DNA of 64,000 nucleotides from Pelagibacterium limicola (GTDB taxonomy: Bacteria > Pseudomonadota > Alphaproteobacteria > Rhizobiales > Devosiaceae): contig NZ_JADQDB010000003.1 in the NCBI RefSeq assembly GCF_015694405.1, positions 372,001 to 436,000 of the forward strand, given 5' to 3'. Below, piece after piece: positions 44,524 to 54,221 of the stretch (position 1 is its first letter; every line of letters begins with the position of its first letter). Below the pieces are notes generated by a model that ran no database searches, had not been told where the DNA came from, and was given only the letters and a program-made list of their open reading frames with translations. A program made the translations under genes and the position numbers.

Positions 44524-44995
44524 GGTAGTCACCAAACGGGAAAGACGGCAAAGCCCACACGCGCTTCCCACAATCGCGTGCAGGGACAATCGGCTTTGAT
44601 AATTAAACAAGCGACTACTTGATAAATTTATTCGTGCTATTGGTCAAGCAGCGCCGCTACAAGAACGTTCGGGATCCAATTCGGGCCCGGACGGAGTCGA
44701 TGCAGCCGAACAGAATATCACCAGTTCGTGATTGGCGATGTAACCCGGACGCTACAGTTCGCGATTATTCCCGTCCCAGCGAATCATGCGGCTGGCAAAT
44801 CCACTTCCAATCAATATCCGGACGTCTGTGGAAAGATTTTTCTCGAGGGCTAAGTGACTCTCGCGACTCACGATTTCACTGTCGCTCACCGCGACGGAAA
44901 AAATTGCCTATGGACAAGAGTCTACGTGCCGATTCAAGCTCTTAGCAATCAATGAACGGTTCGGGGGCGCCCGCTTCGAAAGCGGGTGACGTGGC
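44524..44995. other. Promoter region between exporter pair and histidine kinase
   Basis: 472 bases between divergent genes. Nothing resembling a protein or structured RNA gene was seen. The AT-rich part at 44600-44640 is the most promoter-like. Confidence 0.4.
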
Positions 44996-46417
44996 ATGGA
45001 TTCGACGGAGACATCCGGCGTAGGCGCTAAGGGATTCGGCTCAGCGGCAACCGCTTTGGAACCTACACGACAGCCAGGCTACCTCCTCGACGATCTTTCC
45101 CCCGCCCTTCCCACCCTCGCGATTTCCGTCCTGGCAGGCTTGTTTCTCCTTACCCTTTACGACGCTCAATTGGATCGCGTGGCGCCCGAGATCGCATTGC
45201 GCAATGGCGGACTGCTTGCACTGGCGCTGATCGTAACATTCGCCGCGAGACTCATGCGTCCGGCAGCACCTGCGGCGCGGAGCGATCTGGAGCCGGCATT
45301 CGAAGCGGTGCCATACGGACTGGCCCGCTGGTCTGACACCGGGCGATTGATCGCCGCCAATCCGGCGTTCCAATCGCTTCTCCGGCTCGAAGACCGGTGT
45401 GCCAAGCGCGGCATTTCCTATGCCGCCGTTTCCAAAAGCCTCGCCGGCCGGATCGAAGCCCTTCCGGTGCTCGATGAGAGCCGCCAGCGGGTTGTGGAGA
45501 TCGAACGCGAGGATGGCACGACGCTGCTTCTCGATGAGCGCCCTCTTCCCGAAGGCGGGTTCGTGACCATCGTCACCGACATTACCCAGCGCAAGTCAGC
45601 CGACCGCATGCTGGCCGCCATCCGCGAGGAACAGCATACGCTGGCCCAAAAATATCACGAGGAAAAGATCCGCGCCGAGGCAGCCAGCCGGGCAAAGACG
45701 GCGTTCCTCGCCCACCTCTCCCACGATATCCGCACCCCCCTCAACCACATCATCGGCTTTACCGACCTCATCGGCATGGAGACCTACGGTCCACTGGGCG
45801 ATGCGCGGTACAACACCTATCTGCGCGACATCCGGCAGGCGGGCGAACGGCTGCTCAAGCGGTTCTCGGACATTCTGGAATTTGCCGAACTCGAAGGCGG
45901 GCACCGCGTCCTGAAATGCGAGCCCGTCCCTCTCGACGATCTAGTGGCGAACACCGCCGCACGGTTTTCCGGACGCGCGACCCGGGCGGGCGTGCATCTC
46001 GACGTGCAGACCCATGCCTGCGGCTATTTGGCGGGGGATCGGCAATCCCTGGGGCGGATGCTCGACAACGTCGTCGATAACGCCATCCGCTATACGCCGC
46101 GCGGCGGCGAAATCCGGCTCGCGGTGTGGTCGGCGGATGACGGTGTCGTTCTCGAGATTTCCGACACAGGCAAGGGCATGGCCGAAGATCAGCTTTCCGC
46201 GCTCACCCAGCCCTTCGCCGTGTCCGATGCTGGCTGCGCAAGGCATCATGACGGCGTCGGTCTGGGAATTGCAATTTCCCGGGCGATTGCCGAGGCGAGC
46301 GGCGGGCGGCTGGTGATCGACTCCCAGCTCGAGAGCGGAACGACGGTCGCGATCTCGCTCCCGGCTGCACAAGGGCTACCGGCGGTGTGGGACGTCACGC
46401 AGGCGCAGGCCGCTTAG
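44996..46417 (+). CDS. PAS-domain membrane sensor histidine kinase
   Basis: 473 residues. Two hydrophobic helices at about 38-55 and 72-86 anchor it. A PAS fold spans about 98-200 (AFEAVPYGLARWSDTGRLIA ending IVTDITQRKSADRML). The dimerisation/phosphoacceptor helix has His243 (LSHDIRTPLNHI). The ATPase domain shows N box DNVVDNAIRYTP, G1 ISDTGKGMAED and G2 DGVGLGIAISRA. No response regulator is next to it, so it is an orphan kinase. The signal is unknown. Converges with glnE. Confidence 0.9.
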   Translation: MDSTETSGVGAKGFGSAATALEPTRQPGYLLDDLSPALPTLAISVLAGLFLLTLYDAQLDRVAPEIALRNGGLLALALIVTFAARLMRPAAPAARSDLEPAFEAVPYGLARWSDTGRLIAANPAFQSLLRLEDRCAKRGISYAAVSKSLAGRIEALPVLDESRQRVVEIEREDGTTLLLDERPLPEGGFVTIVTDITQRKSADRMLAAIREEQHTLAQKYHEEKIRAEAASRAKTAFLAHLSHDIRTPLNHIIGFTDLIGMETYGPLGDARYNTYLRDIRQAGERLLKRFSDILEFAELEGGHRVLKCEPVPLDDLVANTAARFSGRATRAGVHLDVQTHACGYLAGDRQSLGRMLDNVVDNAIRYTPRGGEIRLAVWSADDGVVLEISDTGKGMAEDQLSALTQPFAVSDAGCARHHDGVGLGIAISRAIAEASGGRLVIDSQLESGTTVAISLPAAQGLPAVWDVTQAQAA

Positions 46418-46458
46418 CACCGGATATCCAGGCCCTTCGCAAACGCCGCACATCGGCG

Positions 46459-49359
46459 TCAGGAGGGGCTGGCCCGCATCTTGCCGTAAAACGCCGCCGC
46501 CGCCGCGCTCACCTCCTTACGCATCGCCTCGATGTCGGTTTCCAGCAACGCAAATGACGGATAGTGCGTGCGCCGCGCAAGGAGGTCGCGGAACGCGTTG
46601 GTCCAGCCTTCATCCTTGAGCGGGTCGAGGAGACACGCGCTCATCAGCTCGAGGATGGAGGAATAGACGCCATGGATTTCGGCCAGCCGCTCGCCTTGCG
46701 GCAGGAGGCCGGTTTCCGCCAGACGGAACAGGACGCGGGCGGGCGGGGCCTGCGGGGCGTCGATTGTCGAGCCATTCAGCAGCTGCGCGGTCTGGGCGAT
46801 GAATTCGAGATCGACGAGGCCGCCGTCGTGCAACTTGAGGTCGAAGGTGTGCCGTGGGGGACGTTCGCGGGCCATCAGGGCCCGCATTTCGAGCACGTCC
46901 GCGATGATCTTTTCCCGGTCGCGCGGCAGGTCCATCACCATTTCGATTTCCGCCGCGATGGCCTCGGTCAGCCCCTCATCGGCCAGCGTCACGCGGGCGC
47001 GGGTAAGGGCTAGGTGCTCCCATGTCCAGGCTTCCTCGCGCTGGTAGGCGCGGAAGCGTTTCAGGCTGGTGGCAAGCGGGCCGGCATTGCCCGATGGGCG
47101 CAGGCGCATGTCCACCTCGTAGAGCACGCCTTCCGCCGTGGGCGCGGAAAGCGCGGCAAGGAACCGCTGCGTCAGCCGCGTGAAATAGGTCGTAGGGTCC
47201 AACAGGCGTTCGCCATCCGAACCCGTCGAGCCTTCGGGCACGTCGTAAAGCAGGATGAAGTCGAGATCCGATGTCGCGGTCATTTCGCGGCTGGCCATCT
47301 TGCCGAAGCCGAGAACGCCGACCTGTGCGCCAGGAATGATGCCGTGCCGTGCAGCGAAGGCTTCGCGGACCGAGGAAAAAAGCCGCGCCATCAACGTTTC
47401 GGCTAGGGCCGTGAACTGGCGGCCCGCCTGCTCGGCGCTCAGCGCGCCGCCGACAAGCCCGGCGGCGAGAAGAAATTTCTGTTCCGAACCCACGATGCGC
47501 GCCCGGTCGATGAGATCCTCATAGCTGCGCGCATCGGCCAGGAAGGCGTCGACACTGGCGACGAGCCGCTCGTGGACGCCGACCTCCCCGGCAAAGGCCG
47601 GATCGATCAGCCCGTCGACGACATGGGCGCGATGGATGACCGCTTCGGCCAGCCGGGGCGCCGAGGCCATGAAATCGATGAGCAGGCTGCGGAGATCTTC
47701 ATGCGTACGCAAAAGCGCGAAGAGCTGAACCCCCGCAGGCAGGCGGGAAAGGAAATTGTCAAAGCGGGTGAAAGCCCCGTCGGCATTGCCCGTTTCGGCA
47801 ATCGAGCGCAAAAGCGCGGGCATCAGTTCGGTCAGATGCTCGCGGGCCTTGGCCGCGCGGGTCGCCGCATAGCCGCCATAGTGCCATTTGCGGATGGTGG
47901 CGGAAACGGCAGCCGGATCGGAAAAGCCGAGGCCCGCCAGCGTCTCGAGCGTTCCCGGGTCGTCGTCCGAACCGGTGAAGACGAGGTTCCCCAATTCCCC
48001 GGCAAGGGACTCCCCTTCCGAGAAGAGGCCCGCATAGTCGTCGGCTACGCGCACAAGGGTCGCACGGTAGTCGCTCTCGAACGCATCGGCGTCCTCGTAG
48101 CCCATCAGGTGGGCGATCTCGCCGATGGCCTCGGGGGTTTCAGGAAGGGTGTGGGTCTGTTCGTCGCGCAGCATCTGCAGGCGGTTTTCCGCCGCGCGCA
48201 GGAACCAGTAGCTCTCGGCCAGCGCGCGCGCCGTGGTGCCATCGATCCAGCGGCCTTCGACGAGCGCCTGCAACGCATCGACCGTGGGCCTTACCCGCAG
48301 GTGTGGGTCGCGCCCCCCAGCGATCAGTTGCTGGGTCTGGACGAAAAATTCGATCTCCCGGATGCCGCCGCGTCCGAGCTTGACGTTGTGGCCCGCCACG
48401 CGCATGCCGCCGACATTGCGGTGCACGTTGATCTGCCGCTTCATGGCCTGGATGTCGGCAATCGTCGCAAAGTCGAGATGCTTGCGCCAGATAAAGGGCG
48501 CGAGCTCCTTCAAAAACTGTTCGCCTGCCCCGATATCGCCCGCGCAGGCTCGGGCCTTGATCCAGGCCGCGCGCTCCCAGTTCTGCCCGCGGCTTTCATA
48601 ATAGCTCAATGCGGCATCGATGGAGATGGCGACGGGCGTCGAGCCGGGGTCGGGGCGCAGCCGGATATCGGTGCGGAAGACGTAACCGTCCACGGTCCGC
48701 TCCTGAAGTATCGCCACCAGCCGCCTTACGATGCGGACATAGAACTTGTTGTGGTCCGCGCCCTCGGGCAGCACGGCGAGAAGCGGATCGTAAAAGACAA
48801 CGATGTCGATGTCTGACGAATAGTTGAGTTCGCGCCCGCCGTGCTTGCCGAGCGCAAAGACGGTAAGGCCTGAGGACTCTGCCGAAGCGCGTTCGGCGGG
48901 CATGGCAAGGTCGCCCCGCGCCGCCGCCTCGCGCATGAGAAAATCGAGCGCCGCGCCGATGGCCGCATCGGCAATGTCGGACATGGCGCGGGTGGTCTCG
49001 CGCGCGGTCCACACCTTGCCGATCTCGGTCACCGCCGAAAGCAGCGCGCCGCGTGCCTTGCCGATGCGCAGCCGGGCCATGAGCGCGGGCTCGTCTGCGC
49101 ATTCGGTGCCAGCGGCGCGCATATCGGCGAGGGTGGCAGCCATGGTTTCTTTGGGATCTGCAGCAAGGGCCGCGCCGAACCATTCCGCGTGACGGAGCGC
49201 GAGATCGCGGAGATAGGGCGCGGTTTCAAAAATCGGACCGAGCGTCGCGGCGGCGCTGCGGATCGGTTCTGCCGAAGGGGCGGCGGCGATGATGTCATCG
49301 AGGGCAGCCGAATGGGCGTCGCCGCCCGGGAGCGGCTGAAGGAGAGCAGCCAAATTCAT
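46459..49359 (-). CDS. glnE: Bifunctional glutamine synthetase adenylyltransferase/deadenylase
   Basis: Adds AMP to or removes it from glutamine synthetase in response to PII and glutamine, setting ammonia assimilation. 966 residues. Two nucleotidyltransferase domains are visible. The N-terminal deadenylylating one has GKHGGRELNYSSDIDIVVFY; the C-terminal adenylylating one has GFGKMASREMTATSDLDFI. Helical linkers separate them (RNVGGMRVAGHNVKLGRGGI near the first). Length is normal. It is the last gene of the ccm-degP-feuPQ-glnE row, 36 bases after the kinase. Confidence 0.95.
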   Translation of the reverse strand: MNLAALLQPLPGGDAHSAALDDIIAAAPSAEPIRSAAATLGPIFETAPYLRDLALRHAEWFGAALAADPKETMAATLADMRAAGTECADEPALMARLRIGKARGALLSAVTEIGKVWTARETTRAMSDIADAAIGAALDFLMREAAARGDLAMPAERASAESSGLTVFALGKHGGRELNYSSDIDIVVFYDPLLAVLPEGADHNKFYVRIVRRLVAILQERTVDGYVFRTDIRLRPDPGSTPVAISIDAALSYYESRGQNWERAAWIKARACAGDIGAGEQFLKELAPFIWRKHLDFATIADIQAMKRQINVHRNVGGMRVAGHNVKLGRGGIREIEFFVQTQQLIAGGRDPHLRVRPTVDALQALVEGRWIDGTTARALAESYWFLRAAENRLQMLRDEQTHTLPETPEAIGEIAHLMGYEDADAFESDYRATLVRVADDYAGLFSEGESLAGELGNLVFTGSDDDPGTLETLAGLGFSDPAAVSATIRKWHYGGYAATRAAKAREHLTELMPALLRSIAETGNADGAFTRFDNFLSRLPAGVQLFALLRTHEDLRSLLIDFMASAPRLAEAVIHRAHVVDGLIDPAFAGEVGVHERLVASVDAFLADARSYEDLIDRARIVGSEQKFLLAAGLVGGALSAEQAGRQFTALAETLMARLFSSVREAFAARHGIIPGAQVGVLGFGKMASREMTATSDLDFILLYDVPEGSTGSDGERLLDPTTYFTRLTQRFLAALSAPTAEGVLYEVDMRLRPSGNAGPLATSLKRFRAYQREEAWTWEHLALTRARVTLADEGLTEAIAAEIEMVMDLPRDREKIIADVLEMRALMARERPPRHTFDLKLHDGGLVDLEFIAQTAQLLNGSTIDAPQAPPARVLFRLAETGLLPQGERLAEIHGVYSSILELMSACLLDPLKDEGWTNAFRDLLARRTHYPSFALLETDIEAMRKEVSAAAAAFYGKMRASPS

Positions 49360-49395
49360 AGCATGTTCCCGGTTTTCGTCACGAACAGATCGGCT

Positions 49396-50817
49396 TTACC
49401 GTGCCGCAAACCGGATAACGGCTTTCGCACCGGGCGCGTTGTCCTCGAAATGTACCGTCCCGCCATGGAGGCGAACGACTGCCGAGACCAGTGAAAGCCC
49501 AAGCCCGGCACCGGGTTCGGTGCGGCTGGATTCGAGCCGCGCGAAACGCTCGAAGACGCGCTGGCGGTCGGCTGGCGGAATGCCCGGGCCGGTATCGGCA
49601 ACTTCAATGACAATGTCTCCAGCCTCCCGCTTTGCCGAAAGGGTCACGGTGCCACCGCCGCCCTCGCTTTCAGCACCATACTTTATGGCGTTTTCGACAA
49701 GGTTCACAAGGGCTTGGCCAATGAGCTCGCGGTTGGCCCGCATGGTGATCGCCGGGGCCACGTCCGCTGTGAGCGTAATCCCTGCGTCTTCGGCGACCGG
49801 GGCATAGAGCTCGGCGACGTCGGCTACGACCTCGCTGATGTCGGTCTCCGACAGCGCGCCGGTCGGCGTACCGGCCTCCGCGCGGGCGATGAGCAGCAGC
49901 GCGTTGAAGGTGCGGATGAGCTGGTCGCTTTCGGCAATCGTCGTTTCAAGCGCGAGGCGCTGGGCCTCGGGGCTGGCGTTCTCCCGCAGCGCCACCTCGG
50001 CCCTGTTGCGCAGCCTGGTCAACGGGGTCTTGAGATCGTGCGCGACGTTGTCGGTCACTTCCTTGAGCCCTGTCATCAGCTGCTCGATCCGGTCGAGCAT
50101 CAGGTTGAGGTGTGTGGCCATGGAATCGAATTCGTCATTCCGGCCAGTCACCGGAATGCGCTCGGAGAGGTCGCCGGACATGATCTTGCGCGAGGTGCCG
50201 GTGATGCCGTCGATCCGGCGAAGCACGTAGCGCGCGGTCACCCCTCCCGCGACGACCGAGAGCAACACGATGGCGACCGAGCCCCAGAGGAACGTCGTAA
50301 ACGCGATGCCCGTAAAACTGCGGCGTTCCCCCACATCGCGCCCGACGACGAGCACGAGCCCGTTGGGGAGCGTCAGCGATTCGACTATGGCGGTACCCAC
50401 GGTCATCGGGAGTTCGTCGGGCTCGCCGTAGATTTCCAGCCCGCGCTCATAGTTGAGTTCGTAACGGCCCGGTTCGACGAGCACCGCGGGGGGAAGGTCG
50501 GTGACGTTGCCGGCGAGCATGGCACCCGTCGGATCGCCCAGATAGTAGATGCCCGGCCCCGGCCGGTCGGCCAATCGCTGGATGGCGAAGACGATGGTCC
50601 GCATGTTGGCCTGCTGGGAGAGCAGCCGGATCTGGGTGACCTCGCGCTCTATCGCGCCAATCTGCTGGCGCTGGATCTGCACCGAGGTCTGGTAGGCCAG
50701 GAACCCCAGGAGGACGATGGCGAAGCCGACGAAAAAGGTGATGAAGAGGGCCGTGAGACGCACGGTCGTCGTGCGCCAGAGGCTGCCGGCAGTGGAAGCG
50801 GCATGTGGGATAGTCAT
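49396..50817 (-). CDS. feuQ: HAMP sensor histidine kinase, FeuQ-like
   Basis: About 473 residues. Two membrane helices (LTALFITFFVGFAIVLLGFL and TTFLWGSVAIVLLSVVAGGV) enclose a periplasmic sensor domain. HAMP follows (LRRIDGITGTSRKIMSGDLS), then the H box DNVAHDLKTPLTRLRNR, N box LVNLVENAIKYG, G1 VADTGPGIPPADRQ and G2 GAGLGLSLVSAVV. I prefer ATG 50817 (GGGGAG upstream); GTG 50883 would overlap the regulator gene. In rhizobia FeuQ-FeuP controls genes for osmoadaptation and cyclic glucan export. The name is given by position and architecture. Confidence 0.8.
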   Translation of the reverse strand: MTIPHAASTAGSLWRTTTVRLTALFITFFVGFAIVLLGFLAYQTSVQIQRQQIGAIEREVTQIRLLSQQANMRTIVFAIQRLADRPGPGIYYLGDPTGAMLAGNVTDLPPAVLVEPGRYELNYERGLEIYGEPDELPMTVGTAIVESLTLPNGLVLVVGRDVGERRSFTGIAFTTFLWGSVAIVLLSVVAGGVTARYVLRRIDGITGTSRKIMSGDLSERIPVTGRNDEFDSMATHLNLMLDRIEQLMTGLKEVTDNVAHDLKTPLTRLRNRAEVALRENASPEAQRLALETTIAESDQLIRTFNALLLIARAEAGTPTGALSETDISEVVADVAELYAPVAEDAGITLTADVAPAITMRANRELIGQALVNLVENAIKYGAESEGGGGTVTLSAKREAGDIVIEVADTGPGIPPADRQRVFERFARLESSRTEPGAGLGLSLVSAVVRLHGGTVHFEDNAPGAKAVIRFAAR

Positions 50818-50875
50818 GAGTCGACTCCCCGCTGCGGGCACCGCTTCCGCGGCAGGATCGCGGCGAGCATCCCGG

Positions 50876-51547
50876 TCAGTCACGGATCATGTATCCCGCG
50901 CCGCGGACCGTCTGCAGCAGTTGCTTGGCATGTCCTTTGTCCACCTTGGCGCGCAGGCGGGACATGTGGACGTCGATGACATTGGTCTGGGGGTCGAAGT
51001 GATAGTCCCAGACATTTTCGAGCAGCATGGTGCGGGTGACGACGCGCCCCGCGTTCTTCATCAGGTATTCGAGGAGGCGGAATTCGCGGGGCTGGAGCAC
51101 GATCGCTTCGCCGGCGCGTTCGACCTTGCGCGAAAGCCTGTCGAGGGTCAGGTCGCCGACCTGGTACTGCGTCTGCGCCTCGGAGGGCGACGAGCGGCGG
51201 GCGAGGACTTCGATGCGGGCAAGGAGTTCGGAAAAGGCGTAGGGCTTGACGAGATAATCGTCGCCGCCTGCCCGCAGCCCCTGCACGCGGTCGTCCACTT
51301 CCCCCAGGGCCGAGAGGATGAGCGCGGGGGTCTGGTCGCTTTCGGCGCGCAGCGACTCGATGATGGAGAGGCCGTCGCGGCGCGGCAACATGCGGTCGAC
51401 GATCAGGACGTCGTAGCTCATGCCCGAGGCCATGGCATAGCCGGTTTCGCCGTCGGCGGCATGATGTGTGTTGTGCCCGCACTCGTCGAGTGCCTGCATG
51501 AGATAGCTCGCCGCTTCCCTGTCATCCTCGATCAGCAGGATCTTCAC
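50876..51547 (-). CDS. feuP: OmpR-family response regulator, FeuP-like
   Basis: 223 residues with a GTG start at 51547 behind GGGGGA. Receiver domain: acidic pair EDD (7-9), phosphoacceptor Asp51 (LIVDRMLPRRDG), Thr/Ser-Ala at LILSALG and Lys in YLVKPYAFSELLARIE. C-terminal winged helix: LQPREFRLLEYLMKNAGRVV and NVIDVHMSRLRAKVDKG. It is upstream of the kinase and downstream of degP, as feuP is in rhizobia. Confidence 0.85.
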   Translation of the reverse strand: MKILLIEDDREAASYLMQALDECGHNTHHAADGETGYAMASGMSYDVLIVDRMLPRRDGLSIIESLRAESDQTPALILSALGEVDDRVQGLRAGGDDYLVKPYAFSELLARIEVLARRSSPSEAQTQYQVGDLTLDRLSRKVERAGEAIVLQPREFRLLEYLMKNAGRVVTRTMLLENVWDYHFDPQTNVIDVHMSRLRAKVDKGHAKQLLQTVRGAGYMIRD

Positions 51548-51564
51548 GCCGGTCCCCCATGGTT

Positions 51565-51588
51565 CCGGCCCCGCCGAGGCGGGGCCGG
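51565..51588 (-). terminator. GC-rich hairpin after degP
   Basis: CCGGCCCCGCC (51565-51575) and GGCGGGGCCGG (51578-51588) form a near-perfect stem. It lies nine bases after the degP stop and before the regulator gene, so it separates the two transcription units. No T run follows. Confidence 0.55.
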
Positions 51589-51596
51589 ATCGTTGC

Positions 51597-53108
51597 TTAC
51601 TGGTCGAGCGGGATGCCGATGAACCGCACCACGCCCTCGCGGGCCACCTTGAGCGGCACCGCAGTACGCCCGCTTTCGCGAACGGCTTCGATTGCCGCAT
51701 TGAACTCGGCGACCGAAGAGACTGCCTGGCCATCGACTTCCTGGATCACGTCACCTGCGCCCAGGCCGCGGGTGGCGGCGATGGAGTCGCGCTCGACGCC
51801 TTCGATCAGCACGCCGTCACCGCCGGGATTGGGCGCGATGATGACGCCAATCGTGGTCTCGGAGGCTTCGGGTTCCGGCTCCTCGATGGGCGCGGGCGGG
51901 ACCGGACCGGCCTCCTCGTCCTCGGGCAGGCGGTCGAGCCTTACGGCAATCTCGATCTCCTGTCCGCCCCTGATGATGCCGAGATTGACAGTCGTACCGG
52001 GCGAGCGCTGGGAGATGATACGCGAGAGCTCGCGGCTCGAGCGCACGCCCTGCCCGTCCACCGAAACGACCACGTCGCCCGAACGCACGCCGGCAGCGCC
52101 GGCCGGCGCACCTTCGATGGGTTCGGTGACAAGGGCACCATTGGTGTTGGTAAGGCCCAGACCTTCGGCAAGGTCGTCATTGAGATCCTGCAGGGAGACA
52201 CCAAGGAAGCCGCGGGTCACGACGCCCTCGGACTGGAGTTGGTCGATCACGTCGCGCACAACCGAGGTGGGGATGGCGAAGGCGATGCCCACGTTGCCGC
52301 CGGACGGCGAGTAGATCGCCGTGTTGACGCCGATCACCTTGCCCTCGATGTTAAAGGACGGGCCGCCGGAGTTGCCGCGGTTGATGGCGGCGTCGATCTG
52401 GATGAAGTCGTCATAGGCGGAGGCGTGGATGTCGCGGCCGCGCGCCGAAACGATACCTGCGGTCACCGTTCCGCCGAGACCGAAGGGATTGCCCACGGCT
52501 ACAACCCAATCGCCCACGCGCGCTTCGCTTTCGGCAAACTCGACATAGGGCAGGTCGCTGCGTTCTTCGCGGACCTTGAGGAGGGCAAGGTCGGTGCGCG
52601 GGTCGGTGCCCACGATATCGACGGCAAGTTCGGTATCGTCATTGAGCAGGACGGTTACTTCCGTTGCGTCCTGGACGACGTGGTTGTTGGTGACGATGAG
52701 CCCGTCCGCGGAAATGATGAAGCCCGATCCCACGGCCTGCATGAACTGGCGCGGGCGGTTGGGGCGGTTTTCGTGAGGCATGCCGAACGGCTCCTCGAAC
52801 TGGTCGAAGAAGCGGCGCAGCGGATGGTCCTCCGGGAGGTCGGGGAAGCGGAACTCGAAATTGGGGCCGCGGCGGGTGAACTGCTGCTGGGCAACTTCAC
52901 CGCGGACGCGGATCGAAACCACAGCGGGGCTGACGGCTTCGACCAGATCGGCGAATCCGGCGGACGGCTCGGTCGCGGGGACGCTGACCTGGGCCTGCGC
53001 GGGTTGCATGGGTATGACGTTGGTGGCGACCGCACCGGTTGCGACGAGCACGGCAAGGGAGGATGCCGCAATCAGCGTGCGGGCGGGTGTCGAGAGGATA
53101 GAGCGCAT
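51597..53108 (-). CDS. degP: Periplasmic serine protease DegP/HtrA
   Basis: Degrades or refolds damaged periplasmic proteins. About 503 residues: signal-like N-terminus (LIAASSLAVLVATGAVATN), trypsin-like domain with His143 (VTNNHVVQDA), Asp173 (RTDLALLKV) and Ser247 (INRGNSGGPS), then two PDZ domains (from about 275, GFLGVSLQDL, and about 400). The Q-linker between the PDZ domains is rich in Pro and Glu. ATG at 53108 with AAAGGA upstream; an earlier in-frame start is possible. Its place between ccmH and feuP is conserved in rhizobia. Confidence 0.94.
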   Translation of the reverse strand: MRSILSTPARTLIAASSLAVLVATGAVATNVIPMQPAQAQVSVPATEPSAGFADLVEAVSPAVVSIRVRGEVAQQQFTRRGPNFEFRFPDLPEDHPLRRFFDQFEEPFGMPHENRPNRPRQFMQAVGSGFIISADGLIVTNNHVVQDATEVTVLLNDDTELAVDIVGTDPRTDLALLKVREERSDLPYVEFAESEARVGDWVVAVGNPFGLGGTVTAGIVSARGRDIHASAYDDFIQIDAAINRGNSGGPSFNIEGKVIGVNTAIYSPSGGNVGIAFAIPTSVVRDVIDQLQSEGVVTRGFLGVSLQDLNDDLAEGLGLTNTNGALVTEPIEGAPAGAAGVRSGDVVVSVDGQGVRSSRELSRIISQRSPGTTVNLGIIRGGQEIEIAVRLDRLPEDEEAGPVPPAPIEEPEPEASETTIGVIIAPNPGGDGVLIEGVERDSIAATRGLGAGDVIQEVDGQAVSSVAEFNAAIEAVRESGRTAVPLKVAREGVVRFIGIPLDQ

Positions 53109-53231
53109 GTCGGTTTTGGTCCTTTCGTTCAAGGCTAACATTCGCATGACGCTTAGATAGGGTCTTTCGCCTTTCCGCACAGTTTCGCCAATATTAAATC
53201 TTGGTAATGGACGCGTCCGAATTGGGGCGGT

Positions 53232-53987
53232 TTACCAGATCGCAGAGCGTATCAATTCGAGCGAGACGAGGGTCAGGACGATCCTGAAGCCCAGGCGGAA
53301 CCCGGTTTCCGGCATTTGTTCGAGCAGTCGGGAACCGGCAAGAGTTCCCAACAGCCCAGTACCGATCATCGCCGCAACCAGCGGCAGATAGGTCCCGAGG
53401 GCAAAACCCAACATGGCAAAGGCAGCAACCTTCAAGCCGTTGGACAACGTCACCACGGCGGCCTGGGTTCCGATGATCGCGCGGCGATCGGGCAGCCATT
53501 TGATGAAATTGGCGACCAGCAGGCCTATCGCCCCGACGAGCATTCCGAGCCCGGATATGATGGCGCCGCCAAGGAAATTGGCGGCCGGGCCTTTGGCGGT
53601 CACCTCGGGCTGTGGACCCCAGGTGCTGTAGAGCACGAAGGCGGCGATGAGGACCATGAACAGCGCTTCGGGGAGCGCCAGCGCAATCTGGGCGCCGATC
53701 AAGGCGCCGGGTATCGCGCCGAGGCCAAACCATATGATCGTCTGCCAATGAAGGTATCGCCGCAGGACCACCGCACGGCCGGCATTGGAGCCGAGCTGCA
53801 CGAGTCCGTGAACCGGGAGCAGCGTAGCGGGCGGGAAGACCAGCCCAAGCCCCGCCAGCATGACAATGCCGCCGCCCAGCCCGAACGCCGCCGTGAGCGC
53901 GGACGTGAAAAAACTGAAGACCAGCAGCGCGACGGCGACCAGCGGCGTCACTTCAGGCGGCAGGAAGCTGGCGAGATCGAAGGGCAT
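53232..53987 (-). CDS. TauE/SafE-family membrane permease
   Basis: 251 residues with about eight membrane helices. AAFGLGGGIVMLAGLGLVFP and the repeat GAIPGALIGAQIALALP are typical of the family, whose members export sulfite, sulfoacetate or other small anions. ATG at 53987 preceded by AAGG; an ATG 36 bases upstream is in frame. It stands between ccmH and degP, where rhizobia usually have no such gene, so it appears to be inserted in the conserved row. Confidence 0.87.
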   Translation of the reverse strand: MPFDLASFLPPEVTPLVAVALLVFSFFTSALTAAFGLGGGIVMLAGLGLVFPPATLLPVHGLVQLGSNAGRAVVLRRYLHWQTIIWFGLGAIPGALIGAQIALALPEALFMVLIAAFVLYSTWGPQPEVTAKGPAANFLGGAIISGLGMLVGAIGLLVANFIKWLPDRRAIIGTQAAVVTLSNGLKVAAFAMLGFALGTYLPLVAAMIGTGLLGTLAGSRLLEQMPETGFRLGFRIVLTLVSLELIRSAIW

Positions 53988-54221
53988 GGGCAGACCTTGG
54001 GGCAAGAACCGGCTCCGGGCCATATCCCTGAAACCCTACCCATCGCAATTGCCGATGTGCGATGCCCCGGTTGCCCGGATTGCGTCGGGTTAGCATAGAA
54101 ACACCGAAGCCCGGGATTCTGGCGGTATCGCACTGGATTCCGGGAATAATCCCGGCTCTTGAGCCCCAGTATCGGCACCCAAGCCATCGGTGATAACCGA
54201 CCTATCGCGATGCCCGAAAGC

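Noticed and set aside
42757-44622. 621-codon open frame on the plus strand
   Set aside because: It is antisense to a well-conserved ABC exporter and its translation is rich in Asp, His and Arg, as expected from the mirror of a GC-rich gene.
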